From contig JAQUGA010000002.1 in NCBI GenBank assembly GCA_028684405.1, forward strand, positions 1 through 43,271: a stretch of DNA of 43,271 nt, read 5' to 3'. The stretch comes from Bacteroidales bacterium. GTDB taxonomy: Bacteria > Bacteroidota > Bacteroidia > Bacteroidales > WCHB1-69. The notes beneath the pieces are model-generated. The model did not search any database. It was not told the origin of the DNA and saw only the letters and a list, made by a program, of their open reading frames with translations. Shown one piece after another: positions 1-7,598 of this stretch; positions within the stretch are counted from its first letter, which is position 1, and the number at the start of each line of letters is the position of its first letter. Both the position numbers and the translations under genes were made by a program.

Positions 1-29
1 GAACATCAAAATAATCAAGGTTCAGACAA

Positions 30-1415
30 ATGAAAAAATACGACAACTATAAAGACTCAGGCATTGAATGGATTGGGGAAATTCCTGAGCATTGGATAAG
101 CATTCCAATGAGATTTTTGCTGAGACAAAAGATAACTGACGGACCTCACGAAACCCCCCAATTTTTAGCGGAAGGCATTCCTTTTTTATCTGTTGATGGT
201 ATTCAGAATGGGGAATTAGTTTTTGAAGGTTGCAGGAAAATATCAGAAGAAGACCATAACAGGTATAAACAAAAATGTATTGTTGAGCAACACGATATTT
301 TAATGGGAAAAGCAGCATCTGTAGGTAAAGTAGCCCAAGTAAAAGTTGATTTTGAATTTAGTATTTGGTCGCCACTTGCTCTTTTAAAACCAAATCACAA
401 TAAAATTACATCTTCATACTTTGAATATTTCCTAAAAAGTACATATGCTAAGGATAATGCAAATATCCTTTCAACTTTTAATACCCAACAGAATATAAGT
501 ATGACTGATATTCCAAGGATTTATTATGTAATACCCAATTCAATTGAAGAACAAACCGCCATCGCCAACTACCTCGACCGCAAAACAGCCGAGATAGACG
601 AACTGATAGCCGACAAAAAACGCCTGCTCGAACTCTACGAAGAAGAAAAAACAGCCATCATCAACCAAGCCGTTACAAAAGGTCTGAACCATGATTACGA
701 AGGATTAAGTGATGACCCTGATTTTGAAAACCAAACTGAAATCAAGCCATCAGGGAAATCCAAAAAATCAAGGTTCAGACCAATGAAAGAGAGCGGTATT
801 GAATGGTTGGGGGAAATACCTGAGCATTGGGAGGTGAAGAGATTGAAGTATGTCGTCAGCTTAAATGATGAAACTCTTTCTGAAAAGACAGACGAAGAAA
901 TGCATATTGACTATATTGAAATAGGAGGACTAAAAAACGGTAATATAGGTTCAACAGAGTACCGTTTTGGAAATGCACCATCGCGGGCAAGAAGAATTGT
1001 TAGAAATGGCGATGTTATAGTTTCAACAGTAAGAACATATTTAAAAGCCATTGCCCAAATCTCTGATGATAAAGATGGTTATATAGCTTCTACTGGTTTT
1101 GCTATTTTAAGACCCAAAAAGATTGATTCAAAATTTTTAGGTTATTATTCGTATAGTCCATTTTTTATTGATAACACAATAGCAAATTCAGTGGGAGTTA
1201 CATATCCTGCAATCAATGCTTCGAATATTTTAGAATTTCCAATTCAAATACCACCCATTGAAGAACAAAAAGCCATCGTCCATCACATCGAAATCGAATG
1301 TACCCGAATCGATGCCAAAATAAATAATACCAAAAAACTAATCGGCCTACTCACCGAATACCGTACCGCCTTAATCAGCGAAGTAGTAACAGGAAAAATA
1401 AAAGTTACGGATTGA
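30..1415 (+). CDS. hsdS: Type I restriction-modification specificity subunit (HsdS)
   Basis: 461 aa, two-fold repeated architecture: 'DSGIEWIGEIPEHW' and 'ESGIEWLGEIPEHW' begin each TRD half, and each half ends in a conserved helix ('IEEQTAIANYLDRKTAEIDELI', 'IEEQKAIVHHIEIECTRIDAKI'). hsdR lies downstream. Confidence 0.95.
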   Translation: MKKYDNYKDSGIEWIGEIPEHWISIPMRFLLRQKITDGPHETPQFLAEGIPFLSVDGIQNGELVFEGCRKISEEDHNRYKQKCIVEQHDILMGKAASVGKVAQVKVDFEFSIWSPLALLKPNHNKITSSYFEYFLKSTYAKDNANILSTFNTQQNISMTDIPRIYYVIPNSIEEQTAIANYLDRKTAEIDELIADKKRLLELYEEEKTAIINQAVTKGLNHDYEGLSDDPDFENQTEIKPSGKSKKSRFRPMKESGIEWLGEIPEHWEVKRLKYVVSLNDETLSEKTDEEMHIDYIEIGGLKNGNIGSTEYRFGNAPSRARRIVRNGDVIVSTVRTYLKAIAQISDDKDGYIASTGFAILRPKKIDSKFLGYYSYSPFFIDNTIANSVGVTYPAINASNILEFPIQIPPIEEQKAIVHHIEIECTRIDAKINNTKKLIGLLTEYRTALISEVVTGKIKVTD

Positions 1416-1416
1416 T

Positions 1417-2226
1417 ATGGACAAGTATAAAAATAAATATCGTATTCAATCACACAGAAAACCCGGTTGGGATTATTCCAATAATGGGTATTATTTTATT
1501 ACCATCGTTACCCAAAATCGCGAATGCAATCTTGGAGATATTGTCAAGACGCACGGCCGTGCGTCTGATATTGCACAAATCCGATTATCCGATTTTGGTA
1601 AAATCGTTGAGAATGAATGGTTAAAATCATTTGAAATACGAAAGGAATTGTTTTTGGATGTGTATGTGGTAATGCCAAATCATATTCACGCCATTATAAT
1701 TTTGGACAAAAATGAAAATGATACCAACGGTTTGGTTGATACCAACGGTTTGAACGAATTGGATGGTTTGAATGAATTGGATGGTTTGAATGAATCGGAT
1801 GGTTTGAATGAATCGGATGGTATGAATGAATCGCGCGTCGTAGAGACGCACGGCCGTGCGTCTCTACGACCCAACGACCAACCCAACGACCAACCCAACG
1901 ACCAACCCAACGACCAACCCAACGAACATCCCAACGAACATCCCACCGAACATCCCACCGAACATCCCACCGAACAAACAAAATTCATCCGCAAACCAAA
2001 ATCGATATCGTCATTTATTGCGGGGTTTAAATCGGCGGTTAATTCGAAAATTGATGATTACATTGATGCAAACAATTTGGATATTCCAAAATACAATCGG
2101 AACAATCATTTTTTTCAATCCAATTATCACGACCACATTATTCGTAATGAAAAATCCTACCGTACCATTTCTGAATACATTATAAACAATCCCCTAAATT
2201 GGGAAAACGACAAATTCAATGAATAG
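1417..2226 (+). CDS. RAYT / REP-associated Y1 (IS200-like, HUH) transposase with a repeat-expanded central linker
   Basis: N-terminal 'GWDYSNNGYYFITIVTQNRE', HUH motif 'VVMPNHIHAIIIL', C-terminal 'SYRTISEYIINNPLNWENDKF', all typical of RAYT/TnpA_REP proteins. Starts 1 nt after the hsdS stop; its stop overlaps the hsdR ATG. Confidence 0.9.
   Translation: MDKYKNKYRIQSHRKPGWDYSNNGYYFITIVTQNRECNLGDIVKTHGRASDIAQIRLSDFGKIVENEWLKSFEIRKELFLDVYVVMPNHIHAIIILDKNENDTNGLVDTNGLNELDGLNELDGLNESDGLNESDGMNESRVVETHGRASLRPNDQPNDQPNDQPNDQPNEHPNEHPTEHPTEHPTEQTKFIRKPKSISSFIAGFKSAVNSKIDDYIDANNLDIPKYNRNNHFFQSNYHDHIIRNEKSYRTISEYIINNPLNWENDKFNE
1547..1566. repeat. REP-like perfect palindrome, short copy (AGACGCACGG/CCGTGCGTCT)
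   Basis: Direct reading: 20-nt perfect inverted repeat inside the RAYT ORF, encoding THGRAS. Confidence 0.9.
1729..1833 (+). repeat. 18-bp in-frame tandem repeat (about 6 units, consensus GGTTTGAATGAATYGGAT; peptide GLNE(L/S)D)
   Basis: Units at 1729, 1747, 1765, 1783, 1801 and a partial unit at 1819; the units at 1783 and 1801 are identical. Confidence 0.95.
1837..1870. repeat. REP-like perfect palindrome, long copy, 34 nt (GTCGTAGAGACGCACGG/CCGTGCGTCTCTACGAC)
   Basis: 17+17 nt perfect inverted repeat; the core shared with 1547..1566 is flanked by GTAG on the left and CTAC on the right. Confidence 0.95.
1870..1977 (+). repeat. 12-bp in-frame tandem repeat, 9 units (CCCAACGACCAA, CCCAACGAACAT, CCCACCGAACAT; peptide PNDQ/PNEH/PTEH)
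   Basis: 108 nt = 9 x 12 nt read directly, with ordered drift of variants along the array. Confidence 0.95.
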
Positions 2227-5200
2227 CATAACAACCGAAAATACATTTGAAACCGCCCTTGTACAAACATTGGTAGAGCAAGGTGGTTACACACAAGGAA
2301 ATGCCGAAGATTACAGCAAAGAATTGGGGATGTTCAAATATGAGGTGATTGCTTTTTTGCAAACATCTCAACCCAAAAGATGGGCTAAAATCTCTGCCAT
2401 ACACGGAGCCGATACCGATAATAGAATTATACAACGCTTATCCAAAGAACTCGATTTAAGAGGCAGTTTAGATGTACTTAGGAATGGTTTTGTAGATTAT
2501 GGTGTACGTTTCCAAATGGCCTATTTTCAACCTGCTTCGGGGCTTAACCCTGATGCGGTGGATTTATACAATAAAAATAGCTTAAAAGTGTATCGCCAAA
2601 TCTATTACAGCACCAAAAATAAAAACTCGGTAGATGTTGTACTGGCACTAAACGGGATTCCTGTGGCTACATTAGAACTGAAAAATCAGTTTACAGGTCA
2701 AAACGTTGGCAACGCTTTAAAGCAATACAGTTCAACAAGGGATAATAAAGAGCTGCTGTTCGCTTTCAAAAAAAGGACATTGGTACACTTTGCTGTTGAC
2801 CAAGACGAGGTATTTATGACCACAAAATTAGATGGTAGTAAAACATTTTGGTTGCCATTTAATAAAGGAGCAAACAACGGAAAAGGAAATCCGCAAAATG
2901 AAAATGGCTATAGAACGGCTTACTTGTGGGAATACATTTTGCAGAAAGATAGTTGGATGGAAATTTTGCAACGTTTCTTGCATTTAGAAACGGAAGAGTT
3001 TGAATCTAATGGCAAAATTTACAAGAAAGAAAAATTAATATTCCCTCGATACCATCAATTAGATGCCGTCCGTAAAATCAGTAAAAATGTACTCGAAGTT
3101 GGAGCAGGCACAAATTATTTAATACAACATTCAGCAGGCTCGGGCAAAAGTAATTCCATTGCTTGGTTGGCGTACAGGCTTTCAAGTTTGCATAACGAAC
3201 AAGACAATAGGATTTTTGACTCGGTGATTGTGGTTACCGATAGAAAAGTACTCGACCAACAATTGCAAAACACCATTTATCAATTTGAACATAAAACGGG
3301 TGTTGTTCAGCGAATAGATAAAGACAGTACACAATTAGCCGATGCTTTGTGCTATGGTACAAATATTATTATTACCACTTTGCAAAAATTTCCTTTTGTG
3401 GTGGATAAAGTTGGCGAGTTGCCCGACCGAAACTATGCAGTAATTATTGATGAAGCTCATAGTTCTCAGGGAGGCGAAGCAAGTAAAAAAATGAAAGAGG
3501 TTTTAGCGGCAAAATCATTAGAGAATGCTGTAGAAGAAGACCTATCTGATGACTATACAGGCGATGATTTTATAAGAGAGGAAATAGAACGTTCCGCAAA
3601 AGCAAGAGGTCAGCAAAGTAATATTTCATTTTTTGCATTTACCGCTACGCCAAAGTACAAAACCTTACAAGTTTTTGGTCATAAAGACCAGCCTGACGGC
3701 AAGGCAGGCACCGAAGGCAAACCGCAACCCTTTCATTTGTATTCAATGCGGCAAGCCATTGAAGAAGGGTTTATTTTAGATGTTTTGAAAAATTACGTCA
3801 CTTATGAACTTTACTTTAAACTGACCAAAGCCATTGAAGATGACCCCAATTTGAACAAAAAGAAAGCGGCAAAAGCAATTGGTAAATTCGTTTCCTTGCA
3901 TCCGCATAATTTGGCTCAAAAAACAGAAATCATTATTGAACATTTCAAGCAAATTGTTTCTAAAAAAATTGGAGGAAGAGCAAAAGCAATGGTGGTATGT
4001 GGTTCAAGGTTACACGCCAAACGCTATTTTGAAGAATTTAATAAGTACATAAAGGAAAAAGGCTATCAAAACGACATTAAAATACTTGTAGCATTCTCGG
4101 GTAAAGTAATAGATGATAACGCCCCTGATGGAGTTTCTGAACCACAAATGACAGGCTATAGCGAAAGAGAATTACCTGAAATTTTTGACAGTGAAGATTA
4201 CAAAATTTTAATAGTAGCCGACAAATACCAAACAGGTTTTGATCAACCACTTTTACAAACAATGTATGTAGATAAAAAACTCTCAGGAGTAAAAGCAGTA
4301 CAAACCTTATCCCGTTTAAACAGAACTTGTGCGGGGAAAGAAGATACATTTGTTTTAGACTTCGTAAATGACCGCGAAACAATTTTTGAATCGTTTCAAC
4401 CCTATTATGAAATTACATCGGTTACTGAAGAAACAGACATCAATCATTTATACGACTTAAAAGCAAGATTGGATGAATTTCAGCTCTATTGGAAAACAGA
4501 AATTGAAGCGTTTGCAAATGTTTATTTCCATCCTGAAACAAAGCTGAATAGCCCGAAACAACAAAAACACCTCTATTCATTTACCGATCCTGCCGTTGAT
4601 AGATTTAAGGAAATAGAGGAAGAAGAAAAACAAGACGAGTTTAAAAAAGGATTACGAACCTGGACTAACCTTTACGCCTTCTTGGCTCAAATTATGCCAT
4701 TTGTTGACCCAGATTTTGAACGGTTTTATGCTTATGCGAAACTTTTACAAACGAGATTACCAAAGAGAGAACTTTCTGAAAGTTTGCATTTAGACGATGA
4801 AGTGGCTTTGGAATATTATCGTTTACAGAAAATCAAAGAAGGTTCAATTGATTTGTTGACAGGAGAGACAGGAGAATTGAGCGGGACAACAGAAGCAGGT
4901 TTAAAACGAGCAAAAGACGAAGAGGCTTTACTCTCTGAAATTATCAATGTGCTGAACGACCGTTTTGGAACTGAATTCGAAGAGGCTGACAAACTTTTCT
5001 TCGACCAAATAGAAGCGGAATTGATGGAAGATGAAACGCTTCAAACGCAAGCAAAAGTAAATAAGATTGATACTTTTAAATACGCCTTTGAAGATTTGTT
5101 TATCACGAAACTGATTGACCGAATGGATCAAAATCAGGAAATCTTTGAGAAAATCCTTGACGATAAAGTGTTTGGAGGCTTAGTTAAAGAACTAATGATG

Positions 5201-5230
5201 AAAAAAGTATATAAGAAAATGAATGAATAA
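2219..5230 (+). CDS. hsdR: Type I restriction endonuclease subunit R (HsdR)
   Basis: 1003 aa. N-terminal nuclease-like 'VDVVLALNGIPVATLELKNQ', Walker A-like 'QHSAGSGKSNSIAWLAYRL', DEAH 'VIIDEAHSSQGG', 'FFAFTATPKYKTL', 'QTGFDQPLLQTMYVDKKLSGVKAVQTLSRLNR'. Confidence 0.97.
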   Translation: MNSITTENTFETALVQTLVEQGGYTQGNAEDYSKELGMFKYEVIAFLQTSQPKRWAKISAIHGADTDNRIIQRLSKELDLRGSLDVLRNGFVDYGVRFQMAYFQPASGLNPDAVDLYNKNSLKVYRQIYYSTKNKNSVDVVLALNGIPVATLELKNQFTGQNVGNALKQYSSTRDNKELLFAFKKRTLVHFAVDQDEVFMTTKLDGSKTFWLPFNKGANNGKGNPQNENGYRTAYLWEYILQKDSWMEILQRFLHLETEEFESNGKIYKKEKLIFPRYHQLDAVRKISKNVLEVGAGTNYLIQHSAGSGKSNSIAWLAYRLSSLHNEQDNRIFDSVIVVTDRKVLDQQLQNTIYQFEHKTGVVQRIDKDSTQLADALCYGTNIIITTLQKFPFVVDKVGELPDRNYAVIIDEAHSSQGGEASKKMKEVLAAKSLENAVEEDLSDDYTGDDFIREEIERSAKARGQQSNISFFAFTATPKYKTLQVFGHKDQPDGKAGTEGKPQPFHLYSMRQAIEEGFILDVLKNYVTYELYFKLTKAIEDDPNLNKKKAAKAIGKFVSLHPHNLAQKTEIIIEHFKQIVSKKIGGRAKAMVVCGSRLHAKRYFEEFNKYIKEKGYQNDIKILVAFSGKVIDDNAPDGVSEPQMTGYSERELPEIFDSEDYKILIVADKYQTGFDQPLLQTMYVDKKLSGVKAVQTLSRLNRTCAGKEDTFVLDFVNDRETIFESFQPYYEITSVTEETDINHLYDLKARLDEFQLYWKTEIEAFANVYFHPETKLNSPKQQKHLYSFTDPAVDRFKEIEEEEKQDEFKKGLRTWTNLYAFLAQIMPFVDPDFERFYAYAKLLQTRLPKRELSESLHLDDEVALEYYRLQKIKEGSIDLLTGETGELSGTTEAGLKRAKDEEALLSEIINVLNDRFGTEFEEADKLFFDQIEAELMEDETLQTQAKVNKIDTFKYAFEDLFITKLIDRMDQNQEIFEKILDDKVFGGLVKELMMKKVYKKMNE

Positions 5231-5258
5231 AGCCAACGCAAAAGCCATACACAACTTG

Positions 5259-5277
5259 TCCCGATTTTTTATCGGGA
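5259..5277. repeat. Small stem-loop TCCCGAT-TTTTT-ATCGGGA downstream of hsdR
   Basis: 7-bp perfect stem with a 5-nt loop, about 30 nt after the hsdR stop; no 3' T tract. Confidence 0.6.
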
Positions 5278-5402
5278 TTGCCAAGTCGCGCGAAAAGCCA
5301 ACCGCACTTCCAAAACTTGTCAATAAGTATGTCTTTGCCAACGCTGACATTACAAGCTAACGAGGGAGAATAATAATAGTGTACATTTGTTCGACTCTTC
5401 AA

Positions 5403-5624
5403 AGAATTAATTTTAGCAAAGGTGGAGTTTCTGCCATAAGTGCAACAGCAAGAAAATTGGCTGTAATTATCTGGAATGTGATAGTTAAAAACAAACCATA
5501 CTACAATCCAAAAGAATATCTCTATCTTGACCAAAAAAGAAAATTAGGTTTAGTGAAGCGCATTCAAAAACAAATCACCAAATTTGAGCATTCAAAAGAA
5601 AATTTTGAATTTGTAACTGCTTGA
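5403..5624 (+). pseudogene. C-terminal remnant of an IS110-family transposase (Transposase_20 region)
   Basis: 'KGGVSAISATARKLAVIIWNVIVKNKPYYNPKEYLYLDQKRKLGLVKRIQKQITK' resembles the IS110-family C-terminus; no N-terminal DEDD domain is present upstream. Confidence 0.7.
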
Positions 5625-5732
5625 TTATGAATGCAAAAATTTGACGTTAGTCAGAATGGCTTAAAATTCTTCTTAAATTCAATGAATATGATAATAATTG
5701 TGAATTATTTTCATTCGTTCTCTCTTTTCTGC

Positions 5733-5740
5733 TATTTTTG
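5733..5740 (+). promoter_or_regulatory. TAnnTTTG -7 element upstream of serS
   Basis: TATTTTTG, 20 nt before the serS ATG. Confidence 0.5.
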
Positions 5741-5760
5741 CATAAAAAACAATAATTACT

Positions 5761-7029
5761 ATGTTGCAAATAAATTTACTACGTCAACAACCTGATTTTG
5801 TTATCAATCGACTTAAAATTAAAAATTTTGATGCCACTGATTTAGTTTCAAAGATTTTGGAAATTGATACAAATCGTCGCAATGTGCAAAGACAAGCAGA
5901 CGATGCCCAAGCTGAATTAAACAAATTAGCAAAAGAGATAGGTCAACTTTTCAAAGAAGGCAATGCAGAAAAAGCCAATCTTCTCAAAGAAGAGACCACA
6001 AAAATTAAGGAATTATCCAAAGAGTTTGGTGCCGAATTATCCAAATTGGAGCAAGAACAACATCAATTGATTTTGACTTTACCCAATTTGCCACACGAAT
6101 CAGTAAAACCTGGACGTACTGCCGACGACAATGAAATTGTTGCTACATTTGGCGAAATAAAATCAGATGATTCATTGCTTCCACATTGGGAATTGACTCA
6201 AAAATACAATCTTATTGATTTTGATTTGGGAAGTAAAATCACAGGAGCCGGTTTTCCCGTATATCGTGGAAAAGGCGCAAAATTGCAAAGGGCTCTCATC
6301 CAGTATTTTCTCGATAAAGCTTCCGAAAATGGATACGAAGAAGTGCAGGTGCCTTATTTGGTAAATGAAGCTTCGGCATACGCAACTGGTCAACTTCCCG
6401 ACAAAGACGGACAAATGTATCATGCACAAACGGATAATCTCTACTTGATTCCTACAGCCGAAGTTCCAGTCACAAATATTTATAGAGATGTGATTGTGAA
6501 AACCGAAGAATTGCCCTTGAAAAACTGTGCTTATTCGGCATGTTTCCGCCGTGAAGCAGGGTCGTACGGAAAAGATGTTCGTGGATTAAATCGTTTGCAC
6601 CAGTTTGACAAAGTGGAAATCGTACAAATAACGCATCCCGAAGATTCCTACAAAACCTTAGAAGTCATGAAAGATTATGTGGCATCTATTATCAAAGAAT
6701 TAAATTTACCATTCCGTATTTTGCGACTTTGTGGGGGCGACATAAGTTTCACATCCGCTTTAACATACGATATGGAAGTTTACTCAAAAGGACAAAATAG
6801 ATGGCTGGAGGTAAGTTCTGTTTCTAATTTTGAAACATTTCAAACCAGTCGCTTAAAACTCAGATTTAAAGATAAAGAGGGTAAAATGCAATTTGCTCAT
6901 TCTCTAAATGGAAGTGCCTTGGCATTGCCTCGCATTATGGCAGCATTGATCGAAAACAACCAAACAACTGATGGAATAAATGTTCCTGAAGTGTTACATA
7001 AATATACAAACTTTACAAAAATTCAATAA
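5761..7029 (+). CDS. serS: Serine--tRNA ligase
   Basis: N-terminal coiled-coil arm plus class II motifs 'YLIPTAEVPVTN', 'CFRREAGSYGKDVRGLNRLHQFDKVE', 'HSLNGSALALPRIMAALIENNQ'. Confidence 0.98.
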   Translation: MLQINLLRQQPDFVINRLKIKNFDATDLVSKILEIDTNRRNVQRQADDAQAELNKLAKEIGQLFKEGNAEKANLLKEETTKIKELSKEFGAELSKLEQEQHQLILTLPNLPHESVKPGRTADDNEIVATFGEIKSDDSLLPHWELTQKYNLIDFDLGSKITGAGFPVYRGKGAKLQRALIQYFLDKASENGYEEVQVPYLVNEASAYATGQLPDKDGQMYHAQTDNLYLIPTAEVPVTNIYRDVIVKTEELPLKNCAYSACFRREAGSYGKDVRGLNRLHQFDKVEIVQITHPEDSYKTLEVMKDYVASIIKELNLPFRILRLCGGDISFTSALTYDMEVYSKGQNRWLEVSSVSNFETFQTSRLKLRFKDKEGKMQFAHSLNGSALALPRIMAALIENNQTTDGINVPEVLHKYTNFTKIQ

Positions 7030-7031
7030 AC

Positions 7032-7589
7032 ATGAAAAAAAGAACTTTTATACCTTTTGTCATCTCCGTAATTTTGGTGATTTTATCTGTTCAATCATGC
7101 GGACCATCGTATTCCGAAGAAATTGATGACATTGACTCCATGTTGACCCTTTTAAACGAAAAATCAAAACAATTACAAGAATTTCCTGTGGAAATGGTAA
7201 ATGCAAAAAATGATACTTTTTTAGGCATATACGCAGCCATTGATACCGTTTATAACTTCTTAGAACGGGACTCAAATTTTTATACTGTTAATACTTTTAT
7301 CAATTTACAAAAACCTTTGAGACGTCACAAAACAAGAGGTGTAAAATTGATGGAAGATGTTGATTATCAGATTACACAGTTGGAAAATCTGCGCAAAGAC
7401 ATCAAAACAAAAAGCAGATCAAAAGAGGAGATTGAAAGGTATTTGTCTTTAGAATCAGCAGAATGCGAAAAAGTAGTTCAGTTTGCTACTGCATACTATA
7501 ATATGATGAAATCGCAAATTGCAACATTTGATTCATTGTCGCCTCAAATCAAAGAATTAGTCATCCTCTATTCGGCCAATAAAAAATAA
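7032..7589 (+). CDS. Putative lipoprotein of unknown function
   Basis: Signal peptide with a lipobox-like 'VILSVQSC'; 185 aa, helical; packed between serS and the TPR gene. Confidence 0.75.
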   Translation: MKKRTFIPFVISVILVILSVQSCGPSYSEEIDDIDSMLTLLNEKSKQLQEFPVEMVNAKNDTFLGIYAAIDTVYNFLERDSNFYTVNTFINLQKPLRRHKTRGVKLMEDVDYQITQLENLRKDIKTKSRSKEEIERYLSLESAECEKVVQFATAYYNMMKSQIATFDSLSPQIKELVILYSANKK

Positions 7590-7598
7590 CTTATTTTC

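Noticed and set aside
1870-1977. Possible CRISPR array
   Set aside because: 12-bp head-to-tail units with no spacers, in frame within a CDS; a minisatellite, not CRISPR.
1627-1994. Three antisense ORFs (1627..1851, 1686..1994, 1694..1981) and overlapping + ORF 1856..2185
   Set aside because: They are open because the tandem repeats and palindrome lack stops in several frames; the peptides are low-complexity (GCSLGWSLGW..., RWVGRWVG...). The RAYT frame has real domain motifs.
5231-5378. Possible integron attC-like site (GCCAACGC twice, AAGCTAACG)
   Set aside because: The sequences do not fit RYYYAAC...GTTRRRY, there is no convincing long imperfect stem, and no integrase is visible.
1-5640. 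Whole left segment as a defence island with several systems
   Set aside because: Only the type I RM genes, RAYT and IS remnant are supported; no other defence gene is recognisable. The region left of the window is unseen.
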